Shown in pieces: positions 23,645 through 33,974 of a DNA stretch of 64,000 nucleotides. The notes beneath the pieces were generated by a model. The model saw only the letters and a program-made list of their open reading frames with translations, was not told the DNA's origin and ran no database searches. Made by a program: the position numbers and the translations under genes. The stretch is from Siphonodentalium dalli (Eukaryota; Mollusca; Scaphopoda; Gadilida; Siphonodentaliidae), in NCBI GenBank assembly GCA_032622095.1, contig CP136067.1, forward strand, positions 201,558,181 through 201,622,180, written 5' to 3'. Positions within the stretch are counted from its first letter, which is position 1; each line of letters begins with the position of its first letter.

Positions 23645-24115
23645 TAAATCACATGACCCACCAACATCACGGTTATTCACCAACACTATGGTCAACCAGA
23701 GAGAGAGAGAGAGAGAGAGTGGTAAATCACATGACCCACCAACATCACGGTTATTCACCAACACTATGGTCAACCAGAGAGAGAGAGAGAGAGAGAGTGG
23801 TAAATCACATGACCCACCAACACCACGGTTATTCACCAACATCACATGACCCACCAACATCGTTTTAAATCAGAATGACTGCCAACATCATGGTAAACCA
23901 GCAAAACCTAGCAACGCCACCGTAATTCAACATGATCCAACAACACCATGGCAAATCAGCACGACCCAGCAACATCACGGTAAATCGGCATGACCCAGAA
24001 ACATTATGGTAAATCGGCATGACCCAGCAACATTATGGCAAATAAGGCATGACCCAACAACACCATGGCAAATCAGCACGACCCAGCAACATCACGGTAA
24101 ATCGGCATGACCGTG
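23520..24115 (+). repeat. Compound minisatellite with (GA)n blocks
   Basis: Three ~75-bp units at 23590-23850 contain AATCACATGACCCACCAACA, TCACGGTTATTCACCAACA and a (GA)n tract of 20-34 bases. A more diverged field of ~30-bp units (ACCCAGCAACATCACGGTAA plus ATCGGCATG) continues to 24115. Overlapping frames on both strands are artefacts. Confidence 0.85.
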
Positions 24116-24469
24116 AACACTAAAATCACAGTAGGATCAGGTGCCCGGGGTTCTATATTGAAATTTACTGGGTGACACCGAATCATCGCGACTTAATCAG
24201 ACTCCGCGACGGGTTATATTTCGTGTCAGTCGTCATGTCATGTAAGCAGGACTGCAACAACGTTCAATTTTAATGCTTCCCCATCCGATTTGAAACCAAA
24301 GTCAAAACTTCATAAGCTCAGCTTGCAAGACGAACAAAATAACGTTCAATCAATTTCATTTGTGATCGTGTAAACCCCCACCAGTATACCCACAAATGAC
24401 ACCCCTGTGTGTCGGGTAGAATAGATCCACCGCGATAGAAACGAACCCCAAAAGGAGGGGCCCTGTTTG

Positions 24470-24725
24470 CCATGGTATGCACCTTGTGACAGGTGGTGTG
24501 GAAGTCCTGGTGATACTAGAACGACCTATCACTCGAGGCATCCAATGGACGATATGTCGTTACGGCTTAACCCATGGTCCACCACGGTAAGAACCACTAA
24601 AGGGAGCGCCATGGGTGTATCATGTGACGGATTGTGTGGATGTCTTGGTGGTACTAGAACGACCGTATGACGCGAGGCAACCAATGGACGATATGCGGTT
24701 AAGACTTAACCCATTGTCCATTCCA
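24470..24725 (+). repeat. Two direct ~137-bp repeats
   Basis: Copy 1 (24470-24586) and copy 2 (24606-24725) share GGTGATACTAGAACGACC / GGTGGTACTAGAACGACC, CCAATGGACGATATG and CTTAACCCATGGTCC / CTTAACCCATTGTCC. No coding function recognised. Confidence 0.75.
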
Positions 24726-24894
24726 GTTCTACATCCGTTCAAGGCTAGAAGTCGAGCTGATTCTACACAATCAATCGGCAAGTCATGATGGCGAAAGAAA
24801 GCCAACCAGGACTGAGTCAGTGCATGGCTCCCCGCAGCTAGAAGGTTTCACAAATAAGTTCAGTTCGACCAGCTTGTGATTTCAAGAACTACCA

Positions 24895-24946
24895 GATTTG
24901 AAGGTTGGATACTTGATACAGATTTGAAGGTTGGATACTTGATACA
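24895..24946 (+). repeat. 26-bp direct duplication
   Basis: AGATTTGAAGGTTGGATACT plus TGATAC occurs twice in tandem, without differences. Confidence 0.9.
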
Positions 24947-25214
24947 GCGGACTACATTTGTACCACCACTTCGTGGTGTTTTAATGCCAACAATATGCCT
25001 TGGACAAGAGAATTGGTAAATAAATAATATCTTCATAGTGTTCTGCTCTAGAACATTAACATAATAATTGCTCAGAACTGACTGAATGATAAAAACTCGG
25101 TGCACAATCAGTAATGAATTCTAAGTACAAAAACGTCAAACTGAGAAACAACTTTCTGATGAAAATTCTAAGAAAATTGCGGCAAGTCAAACCAATGCAG
25201 TTAGCAGATCTCTA

Positions 25215-25420
25215 AAACAGCCCAAACAGCATCGGCCGAATTCTGGTCCCTGGTCTGGACCAGGGTTTCATGTAAACTATAGTCTAGACCAGACCGAAAC
25301 CACGGTGATCGCCATGTGTTAACCAGCTTCGAGGCGAGTAAGCTGGGATTATTGGTCAGCACTGGTCCGTATTCTCGTCTTTTTGAAACTCAGGTTTACG
25401 TAAACCATGGTTTGCCTTCT
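25215..25420. repeat. Degenerate inverted motif block around GGTCTGGACCAG
   Basis: Contains the self-complementary CTGGTCTGGACCAG, a TCTAGACCAGAC copy, and a GCATCGGCCGAATTCTGGTC end whose complement-like GACCAGAATTCAGCCGCAT lies at 27208-27226. This could be the left end of a decayed 2-kb element. Boundaries are uncertain. Confidence 0.35.
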
Positions 25421-25424
25421 TATT

Positions 25425-26640
25425 GTCATTCAAGCCTGTGTCGGTCTGTTCATAATTCGAACCATGTGGTAACGTACAAGTTCTGGTAACAGAAATATAT
25501 GTATTATTTGGAAGCATTTATATTTATGTTAACCAAATAGGAATGGTCTTTTATTGATATGCCGTGTAGAAGAAAGATTATAATTATATATGAACTGGAC
25601 AAAATGTAATATAATCGATAATTATGTGTGTTATAGGTAATAGTCTACAACTGAGACCTAGTACCCCCCTGGTCTGAGATTTGTGTATAAACCGAGACTT
25701 GAACCTGAGACGAGAATACCTTTTTCTGTTTTCGCAGTAACGATACAGATTGGTAATTTGAATGTAAATCATGCGTGTGTTTATCTGGCTTTACAGTGGA
25801 GTTTTATTTGTAACATCCTTGCCGTGTTTGAAAGCATATTACCGTTAGATGGATTAAGTCTGATTTTCGTGCTATTATTTCTAATATGTTATCGATGGGT
25901 TTGGTTGACACGGATAAATAGGGAATGATAGTAGTTTTGCAATCGGAACGTAATCCGCATTGGATGCGGGTGTTTTTCGTTCCGTGTTTCTGAAATGAAT
26001 TGAGGTCAGAGCTAGTTTTGATAGTTCCAATTCATCATTTGAGAATAAATTATTGCTGGACTGGATATACAATATAACAGCAAAAACTCTCAAAATTATA
26101 TTAAGACGGAACGAAAAATTGTGGTTCAAAATAAGGAAATGTCCGATTAAATTGAATTAAATTAAATTAAATGCATGGGACCCCTGCACTTGATTAATGA
26201 TTTATTTGGTCCAGTTTCTTAAGCCTTGACATTTCAAATTGTTTATTTGTCATAATTTACCTTTAAACATGGATTTGGAAAAAGATTACATGGCAATGGA
26301 AATATCTGCTATCGGGAGTGTGATACAACGCACCAATCTCGATTTTTTCCGATACCCACTCAATAACATCAATCACGGCGATAGTTATTTAGAATCTTTC
26401 TAAATTTTCAACTTATTGCAAATTCCCAAGTCCGCGAAATTACATTGCACCCCAATAAATTGTTGAAAATTTCCAACGAGTACCTCACTATTTCCAGTTG
26501 TTGGAAATTCCCACCTGATATCCCCTATAATAATGGTTCGAAATGTTTTCAAGAGATGAATGTAATTTATGTGTAATATTTTGACGCAAAGTTGAACAAT
26601 ATATAGTTGATTCTTGATATGAACAAACAATATTTTACAC
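25425..26640. other. Intergenic DNA, no gene recognised
   Basis: AT-rich. A few open frames (25683-25928 plus, 25881-26129 minus) have no recognisable motif. A short (TTAAA)n tract is at 26151-26171. Confidence 0.4.
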
Positions 26641-26654
26641 TATACATTGATTGT

Positions 26655-26950
26655 AAAGGACGCCGGTGGTCGCGTCGGTAGAATGCTCGGGGCATCATGC
26701 CGCCATTTGCCATCTAGCGCTGACGAAGCTGGTTCGAATGCCGACAAGCGCGGATTCGCGATCCAATCTAAGTGAGGATAATCTGATTCGTGTATCTGGG
26801 CAAGTTAGTCGGTCCCTTTCCGGGGTCGGTATTTCTACACACGGTGTTTCTCGGTGAATTTACTCTCTGCGTAGACTTTCCTCCACCCGTAAAACTGACA
26901 ACGTCGTGACTTCCGCATATAGAAGGTGAGAAATCCACACCACCCATGCC
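26655..26950 (+). repeat. tRNA-derived SINE
   Basis: A polymerase III-type A-box-like GGTCGCGTCGGT (26668-26679) and a near-consensus B box GGTTCGAATGCC (26731-26742) are spaced as in a tRNA gene, but the flanks do not fold into a functional tRNA. The region after the B box (CAAGCGCGGATTCGCGATCC) is shared with a second copy at 48870-48975. An A/T-rich tail follows after about 26990. No function beyond a retroposed element is implied. Confidence 0.7.
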
Positions 26951-26954
26951 CCGT

Positions 26955-27660
26955 GATCCCCGTCTAACGGCGACGGCATACAGATACCGCTATATATTTA
27001 TTTCAATACCTCCATTTCTGGAGAAGAGTATTTACAACACACCAATCTCGATGGAGCGCTCAGCACGCTTTTGTCCATAGATTGTCATTGATTGTCGTTG
27101 ATTGTACAACAATGCGCAGATCCCAGCTTGCGACCAGGTGGTTTCGCGAGACCAAGTCTGATATGGAACACCGTGATTATTAGGGTGGTCAAGACCTGAG
27201 ACCAGAATTCAGCCGCATAGGTCGGAGAAAATAGAAAGTTTAGACAAATCTACTTCAGTTGATCCAATTTCTCAAAAAAGTTTGAGTCTTCACAATATAC
27301 TTATAATATTCACATAGGTTCTTTTATTACATATGCATTTAATCATTTCCCCCGATTCCACAGCTTTTCTGGCCGTTACATAATTGTGCAGGATTGCTCT
27401 AGTGAAATACGGATCACGGACTATTTCATTCATGACGTTGACTTGTTCCCTACTTTTACAACTCCGAATGCAAAGAGCCAATCAGATCGTTAGGTTATTT
27501 TTATCAATGAACAGGAAAAACCCAGTTATTTTTAATACTGAACCAATCGAATGAGACCGCGGCTTATTTGAACGACTAAAATCAAATCATTAAAGCTAAT
27601 TTTAAAACTTTAAAAAAATTAAAAGATGCCCAATAAGTCCCACGAATATAACAACATAGC
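26955..27660. other. Intergenic DNA, no gene recognised
   Basis: Contains the GACCAGAATTCAGCCGCAT block (27208) that is inverted relative to 25219. ACACACCAATCTCGAT (about 27035) is also present near 26329 (ACGCACCAATCTCGAT). No exon recognised. Confidence 0.4.
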
Positions 27661-27682
27661 CTTGGAGACTATTTATTTTAAA

Positions 27683-27725
27683 TATATATAAAAAAAACGA
27701 TAAAACTGATGCACATCGACGTCAT
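27683..27725 (+). promoter_or_regulatory. Candidate TATA box and CRE upstream of the recombinase gene
   Basis: TATATATAAAAA (27683-27694) is followed about 25 bases later by GACGTCAT (27718-27725), 110-150 bp before the first ATG. This spacing suits a TATA-driven start with a short leader. TTATTTCAG just before 27804 could alternatively be a splice acceptor. Confidence 0.35.
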
Positions 27726-27833
27726 GTTTTAGAAGTCGTCTGCAAGCTACTTCTTGGTTTCGATGTAAATAATAAAATCTCCGTCATAACAACAATTATT
27801 TCAGTGAACGAAGAACACCGAAAATTTATTAAA

Positions 27834-29600
27834 ATGTCTGTTGATAATGAATGGGGTGAATTCGGGGTAATGTCAACACCTCCTGATCTATGGGAAGCAG
27901 CAAATTATGATGATGATGATGATGTATTTGATGACAGTTTTGACATTAGTGCAATTGAAGAGTCAATGACAATGGTTGAGAATGAGACTCAGACTGTCAC
28001 TGTGTCTGATCAAAGTCCTGTCACTGCAAATATTCGTGACTTGAGAACATATATTAACAATAAGAGGTCTAGTAGATCTCATTCATCTCAAGATTGTTCT
28101 GCTTCTGAAAGCTCTGATGCTAGTCCGAGTTGTCCTACTAATTATAATTCCATGACACCCATCAATGTTTCAAATCATCAAACTCAGCAATTGAATGACA
28201 CAGCTCTAGAGTCTAGAGTAGAGCTAGATCGGTATATCAAAAGTAACATGAATCCCAACACCATAAAAAAGACTGAGTCTTCAATTAACCGATTTCAGTT
28301 GAGGCTGAATAAACAGAATGAGTTTCGCAAGATTGAAATGATTCCACCAGAGGAACTGGATGTGCAAATCGGATCATTTTTGGTCAGCTTAAGAAAGCCA
28401 GATTCAACCGAGTATGAACCGGATACAATAACGAGCTACCACCGAGGAATAGAGCGATATTTACGTGAAGTACATTACGGTGAAAATATAGTGACATCAG
28501 ACAAATTCATGACAAGTAGGAAAGTGCTACAGTCAAAACGGAAAGAATTAAAAGGGAAAGGAAAGGGGAATAAGCCGCAAAAGGCAGATGTCCTCACAGA
28601 AAGTGACGAAGAAAAGTTGTGGGAGACCGGTCAAGTTGGACAACACAATCCAGATGCATTAATGCGTTTAGTCTGGTTCAATAATACCAAACTGCTCGGA
28701 TTTTGTGGTTCGCACGAAAACAAACAATTAAAGTGGGGAGACCTTGAATTAAAGAAGACCAGTGACGGCAGCGAATACCTGGAATTTAACGAAAGACTCA
28801 CGAAGACTCGTGATGGTAGTGCTGGTGGCCACATACGACCATTTAACCCCAAAATCTTCTCAAATGTATCTGATCCTTCGCGATGTCCTATTGAAGCTTA
28901 TAAACTTTATTCGAAAAACAGACCATCTTCAACAATGACTAAAGAATCGCCATTTTATATTGCCACAAATCAAAATTATAAACTGTCAGAAAAATCTCTG
29001 TGGTACAAAAATCAGCCAATTGGAGTGAATAAAATCAATACTATTCTCAAAGACATGGCGAAGAAAGCTGGAATCGAAGGAAAGATTACCAATCACTCTC
29101 TACGAAAATCAATGTGTACAAGATTGTTACATGCAGGCGTTAATCCGCAGATGATTACACAACTATCCGGTCATAAAAATATTAACAGCCTAAACAACTA
29201 TGCGGTTGCATCTATTGACCAACAAGAGGAAATGTGCAACATATTACAGCCCTCCTCAAAGAAACGCCAACTATGTTTGCCGAAGGCATGTGACAATATT
29301 GCGACCTCAAGAATGAGAGCAATTGAAAGCACAAAAACTGTAGAAAGTGAATGTATCAGTAATCAATTACATGTAAATCGCAGTTGCAGTCAGAGCGTGA
29401 CAAACAGATTAGACAATCATGCACCGACAAATCAAAATGCCCAAGAGAAAGCTCTACAAGGAATGTTTTCAAATGCTACTATAACTGGCGGGACCTTCAA
29501 AATTAATATTCACATGGTTTCAAGTTCACAGCAGGAAAATATGGAACCAGCCAGAAAATATAGACGCATTGCTAATATCAACGATACTGATTCAGAATGA
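27834..29600 (+). CDS. Crypton-derived tyrosine recombinase (KIAA1958/DUF3504-like), first catalytic Arg replaced
   Basis: Intact 588-codon frame from the first ATG (A at -3); the frame extends 10 codons upstream only through a GTG. The N-terminus is acidic (five Asp near residues 26-30), then a Ser/Asn-rich linker. Residues ~125-240 resemble the core-binding domain of phage-integrase-type recombinases. Residues ~255-475 form the catalytic domain: a FCGSHENKQLKWGDLEL motif, ERLTKTRDG (family Lys/Arg strand), NHSLRKS with His421 and Arg424, SGHK with His447, and Tyr456 nine residues on. In this family the motif before KWGD normally reads G-L-R-G; here it is G-F-C-G (Cys291, codon TGT at 28704-28706), so catalytic Arg I is missing. 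A basic, Gln/Ser-rich tail follows. The gene is single-exon, as expected for a Crypton or a gene derived from one. No flanking inverted repeats belong to it, which fits Cryptons. An AATAAA lies 690 bp downstream (30289). It may be a decayed transposon or a domesticated DNA-binding protein; the open frame favours recent activity or selection. Confidence 0.9.
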   Translation: MSVDNEWGEFGVMSTPPDLWEAANYDDDDDVFDDSFDISAIEESMTMVENETQTVTVSDQSPVTANIRDLRTYINNKRSSRSHSSQDCSASESSDASPSCPTNYNSMTPINVSNHQTQQLNDTALESRVELDRYIKSNMNPNTIKKTESSINRFQLRLNKQNEFRKIEMIPPEELDVQIGSFLVSLRKPDSTEYEPDTITSYHRGIERYLREVHYGENIVTSDKFMTSRKVLQSKRKELKGKGKGNKPQKADVLTESDEEKLWETGQVGQHNPDALMRLVWFNNTKLLGFCGSHENKQLKWGDLELKKTSDGSEYLEFNERLTKTRDGSAGGHIRPFNPKIFSNVSDPSRCPIEAYKLYSKNRPSSTMTKESPFYIATNQNYKLSEKSLWYKNQPIGVNKINTILKDMAKKAGIEGKITNHSLRKSMCTRLLHAGVNPQMITQLSGHKNINSLNNYAVASIDQQEEMCNILQPSSKKRQLCLPKACDNIATSRMRAIESTKTVESECISNQLHVNRSCSQSVTNRLDNHAPTNQNAQEKALQGMFSNATITGGTFKINIHMVSSSQQENMEPARKYRRIANINDTDSE

Positions 29601-29603
29601 CAT

Positions 29604-30000
29604 ACCAAATTTCTTGGGACTATAACTAGTTGACTTCAATATAATATTTTTCCTGAATTAACCCTTTCAGTGCCATGGCCGAACACATTTTCCGCATTGC
29701 GAATGCACTTTCTGGTGGTTTTACTGTCATTATCCTGTACATGTATTAATTTGTGTATCGGTGTCCGAAATATCTGCGAAACATTTGTTGACAAGAGCCA
29801 TTTTGGAAATCGTTTGGCAGGAAGTGTGACGTAATATTTTGACAATTCACATGCGATCGACTACCTTCGGGTAATACAAAAATATTCTTAATTTATTTAT
29901 ATCATTATAAAACACTATCGAGATTTCTCATAGGGTGTCATTGTACAAGTTTCGCAGACTACTCTTTCACTTCTAACAGTATAATACTATTCGGTATAAA
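29604..30000. other. 3' flank of the recombinase gene
   Basis: No ORF. TTAACCCTTTCAGTGCCATG at 29657-29676 looks like the left end of a TTAA-type element, but no matching right end was found within about 1 kb. The sequence may be 3' untranslated. Confidence 0.4.
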
Positions 30001-30008
30001 TTAAGTAT

Positions 30009-30166
30009 AATAAAAAGAATGATGATCTGGCTCTCGGTGGACATTGCCTCCCTCTGGAACCAAAGTCTCTCTCGGCTATTGCCTCGGTACGAGTCAGGAG
30101 ACATTGTTTTCCCCAGCGAGACAATCTGCAATGTCCACCTCAAGCCAGGTCATCATTTTTATAATG
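30009..30166. mobile_element. Palindromic MITE-like element
   Basis: ATGATGATCTGGCTC / TCGGTGGACATTGC on the left is complementary to GCAATGTCCACCT / CAAGCCAGGTCATCAT on the right, with ~45-bp arms around a ~60-bp centre. No ORF. Target duplication not evident. Confidence 0.6.
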
Positions 30167-30169
30167 TCA

Positions 30170-30820
30170 ACTCTCTCCACTTTAACTAGGCCTATATTAT
30201 ATTCGAATTACTGAATGAATTTAACCATGTTTTGTAAGAAACTACTTTTTATTACATATTTTGAATTTTCAATTAAGACAGTTTAACAAATAAAGTATTG
30301 AAATCTGGTTTAGATTGTAACTGATTAATATCAATATGGGTTGTAAAACTTACCAAATAGTCGGGAAGTCCATCTCGAATATTTTGTCTCGAGAGTAGAG
30401 TAATGTTTTGATAATTTATTTACTTCCTTCTTTCGGTTTCTTGTAATTTTCAGGAAAACTTCCGAAAAGCCAATTCGATTAAAGTTCGATTCAAAGACTG
30501 AATTTTAAATTCCATGAATGAACATCATTATATGTTAACTCGTAATCCTTCAACATTGCACAGTAAAACCTAGCGAATATCTCATACATGGAAAACATCC
30601 TTTATATCAGCATTAATTAGTATTTTAATGCGGCGAAGTTACAAAACTTTAGCACCGCTTCGGCGACACGTTGATAAAACTGGGTCAAATTGTAGACTGG
30701 TTCCTTACTGAGAACGGCAAAATATTATGCTTTCGCCTGTTGCGCAGATTAAAATGTCTATTTAACCACACAAATGAAACAATCTGCGATAAAATTATAC
30801 AATATGGGCATATGTAATAA
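30170..30820. other. Intergenic DNA, no gene recognised
   Basis: AT-rich. It contains AATAAA at 30289-30294, which could serve the upstream recombinase gene. Confidence 0.4.
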
Positions 30821-30822
30821 AT

Positions 30823-30985
30823 ATAGAACCACATTCGTGTTTGAGTGGGTTAATCATTACTGGACTCGATCGGGTCGCGGAAGGACACCACTCGTGCCGT
30901 ACCGGCACTCGTGGTGTCCTTCCGCGACCCGATCTCGTCCAGTAATGATTAACCCACTCAAACACGAACGTGGTTCTATATATAT
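30823..30985. mobile_element. Near-perfect ~160-bp palindrome (MITE)
   Basis: Arms of about 78 bp are almost identical: TATAGAACCACATTCGTGTT, TGAGTGGGTTAATCATTACT, GGGTCGCGGAAGGACACCAC, and the mirror image, meeting at GTGCCGTACCGGCAC. TA-rich flanks suit a TA-target element such as Tc1/mariner, but that assignment is inferred. The low arm divergence implies recent insertion or arm conversion. Confidence 0.8.
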
Positions 30986-30989
30986 ATTG

Positions 30990-31115
30990 CATTATTTGAT
31001 TCTGAAATAAGCCCATGGTGGACATATCCGCTATTCCGTTTTATGACGTGAAACGGTGAAAACATGTTTAAAAAACGTATATCTGGCAAATCGTGAGTTG
31101 GTTTATTCGTGTTAT
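30990..31115 (+). repeat. Dispersed repeat family F, partial
   Basis: TTTGATTCTGAAATAAGCCC, TATTCCGTTTTATGACGTGA and CGTATATCTGGCAAATCG are in family order, directly after the palindromic MITE. Confidence 0.6.
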
Positions 31116-31119
31116 TTTC

Positions 31120-32935
31120 TAAATAATTTGATACCAATAACTATAAAAAGCATATGTTAAGAACACTCGTCAATATTCATCGTTTATGTGAAATGAAACC
31201 ATAAATCCTCTTCAGCATAGGCGTTATTTGGCACCTGACCAAAATTTAAAAAACTGCCTTGTTTGAAAGTCGAGGTCTAACCATCGAATCTTGCCATAAA
31301 TGTGTTCATATATTTCATGAATCTGCTCATATGTTTCATGTACTGCCGTATAAAACAGCATGTTCGTCTGAAAATAAGCTCATATGACATTCCTATAGTA
31401 ATTTTGTAAAACAAGACGGCATCTTCATCACGAAGACGATCCATTCTGCTTATTTTAATGACGCCCCTTTCAGTTCTCCTGTCCTTGTTAAACGACATAA
31501 TATAGCTCGTCCAATTCTCTTTCATTGTGGATAGTTTTCAGCGATAATTTGCACATGGGGCCATCGAATTAAATCTGTAATGAGATATCGTAAGATCAAG
31601 GGGAATCAGCTGGATATAACAATGATTCCCGCGAAATAAGAGCTCGTTTTACGCGTAAAAAGGATAAACTGATACCCAACGAATGGCTATAAAATCCACT
31701 ACCTTCGCATTATAGTATTATATTAATACACAACAAGTGAACACCACGACCATAGTATGTGAACTGATGAAAGTAACATGCCTTCATGAAATCCAGGGCT
31801 AATTCTTCACATTTGCCAGCAAGTATCACATTAATAAATCATGACGGAGATAGACCGCGCAGAGACACGATTCACGATTCCAGGGGCCAGTTTCATGAGA
31901 TCGTTCGATAAAAATGATCATGATTTTTTTTTAAATAGTTATCACAAAGGGATCGAAGCACAACCTGGGAGAGGGGCAATACCCGAGTGCTCTCAAATGT
32001 ACGGCACAAGTAACGGCACTTAATTATTACCCATCTCTATAAACAGTAATACAATTTTGCAAACAAAAAGTATAAAGTAAATTAAATATATGTTAGTTAG
32101 TTGTCATTTTTGAGCGATCATTGCGATATAGTTTATATAGTTTCGTAAGCAACATAGTTTTTCCTTCTTTTTCTTTTTCGAAAGGTATGGCAATTAAATG
32201 TACACGTCAAGTAAAGCAATTGCTATGGCGGATAAATTTCTGTACGACTTGGAATAATACAATGTATATGTGTTCCGAGGATATAAGTAATCCTCTGTCC
32301 TCTGTCCCTATTGTGGCGGGGGCACGTACTCCAAATTATACTCCGTACCCTCTCACACCCTGAAGAAACAGGCCTCTGACCTTCAACAACATATATTATG
32401 CTCTTCATAAGATACTATTTTGGATCAATATTGGTTTTGATCCTCCGAAAAAAATGTTAGAGGCCCTATCTGGAACATAAACTTCCATATAAATTCACTG
32501 GAGGTTTTAGAGACTGCTTTGGAGAGTAGGCTCAACTTCATTAGATTGTATTGAAACGAATATCTCACTTTAAAAAAGAAACAACATATAACACGATATT
32601 TGTATGCATTAACACGCACAATCATTATGTTTACTCCTGTTACTTCGTGCTATCATCCATTCATCCATATCATTATATATACGAGATGCCACAAATAATC
32701 ATATTCTCATTCATGATTAATAAACTTGATGTACATAATGATTTATATTTTATTGAAAATTAATACGTTTAAACTAACTTCAGAAGATGTATCCTTCGCC
32801 TGTGATACAGATTCTGAAAACAAAATCAATATCTGTATCTTCACATGCGTTGCTAATGATACTGACTACACTATTGTGACATGCTTGCATGGTATGAATG
32901 CTGGCATCAACGCATCTCATTGTGGACACAACTAC
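31120..32935. other. Intergenic DNA, no gene recognised
   Basis: No supported exon, repeat array or element end in about 1.8 kb. Short frames at 31277-31525 (minus) and 32121-32363 (plus) have no recognisable motif. Confidence 0.4.
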
Positions 32936-32939
32936 AGAA

Positions 32940-33524
32940 CATGTGCATACGGTTGGGGCCCAGCGAATTTCTGAGCGTCTGAATATGAAAGTATTTTCTC
33001 AGCTTTCTGCACGTTGAATCCATATCCCAGACAAGAGAGGAGCGATCCATTGCTGAGAGTACCGAGACAGTTTGAGAACATTTTTGGTTGTGATCAATGC
33101 GTGTGTTCATGGCCTGGGGCAAGCACCGTGTACATAAGTCGTTATTTTTTCCAATTCTCTTGGCCATGGTCATAACTTTGACACTTACAACATCTTAAAG
33201 GCGAAGGTACATATGTAGTCAAATGAAGTTGAAGTTTAACCCTGTATTGAGCCCCAGGCGGAGAGGACAATGCGCTGATGATTGTCGTCTGCTTGGGTTT
33301 GTGTGAGGCTCCATGCGGGAGTGTTATATAATGTATCCAACCTTCAACGCCGGTGGGTGTTGAGACCGATAAAGGCGATTTAATGCAATACATATTAGCG
33401 GTTTAATAAATTTATTCCATCGATTGTTTTTGGACAACATATGTACAGTTATGACTCCCCGTGGAACCGACTCAGCCACTATCTCAGAGTCAGACGTACC
33501 AGACACGTCGCGAGATCTCAACAC
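32940..33524 (-). pseudogene. Non-LTR retrotransposon ORF1 (zinc-knuckle) fragment
   Basis: Reading leftward, three frames in succession show the order typical of ORF1/gag-like proteins of Jockey/CR1/RTE-type elements. First, an RDVSGTSDSEIVAE segment and GVITVHML, then ALKVGYI (33524-33324). Second, TTYVPSPLRCCKCQSYDHG, the first CCHC-type knuckle (about 33225-33150). Third, NDLCTRC for the next knuckle and SAMDRSSLVWDM (33145-33010). Two frameshifts and a stop break it, and a knuckle Cys is missing. A short TTAA-type insertion interrupts it at 33241-33323. No reverse transcriptase follows, so this is a dead fragment. Confidence 0.65.
33241..33323. mobile_element. Short TTAA-type element inside the retroelement fragment
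   Basis: Begins right after TTAA (33237-33240) with CCCTGTATTGAGCCCCAGG and ends ...TGAGGCTCCATGCGGGAG before TTAT. It matches the layout of the 116-bp units at 40316-40778 (CCCTTCC..., GAGCCCCAT, GTCGTCTGCT, GAGGGGCTCCAT). The interruption falls between the VGYI and TTYVPSPL segments of the ORF1 fragment, as an insertion would. Confidence 0.6.
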
Positions 33525-33557
33525 AGCCCTGCTATTATTAAATGTAGTGTGAGTAGT

Positions 33558-33720
33558 CAGTGATGGGGCGGTAACATGCCTATAGTATTTGTTTAAAATA
33601 CGATGATTTTAAATTTTATGATTACCAATACAATACAAATACGTTTTCCAGTAATCAAATACAATACTTTTCTAAAAGTAATCAAATACTTTTTGATTAC
33701 ATCTGATTTCTTTTGAGGGA
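33558..33720. mobile_element. hAT-type MITE end (partial)
   Basis: CAGTGATGGGGCGGTAAC followed by repeated AGTAATCAAATAC and TTTTTGATTAC blocks is typical of subterminal sequences in animal hAT MITEs. The opposite end was not found, so it is probably truncated. Confidence 0.4.
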
Positions 33721-33974
33721 GATGAAATAAAGAAGAAATTCACATTTTATCACAGTGTGCTATTTAGTTAAAATATAGTCACCTTAACACTTAACACAGA
33801 CTCTAATTTGTGTTTAATATAGATTATAAATATTCATCACGATTAGGTCATCACGTCCTGGTATCATGAGGATAACGGTATTCTCGACATAGCATGCCAC
33901 AATAAATAACATCAAAACAGACGATTAAACAAAGGGGGGACTAATCTAATCCAATCCCCCTACGCATCAACATC

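Noticed and set aside
26655-26742. Functional tRNA gene
   Set aside because: The B box is good but the acceptor and anticodon arms do not pair convincingly, and a second degenerate copy with the same downstream sequence indicates a SINE.
27804-27833. Ten-codon N-terminal extension of the recombinase starting at GTG
   Set aside because: Eukaryotic initiation favours the ATG at 27834, which has A at -3; TTATTTCAG before 27804 may instead mark a splice acceptor.
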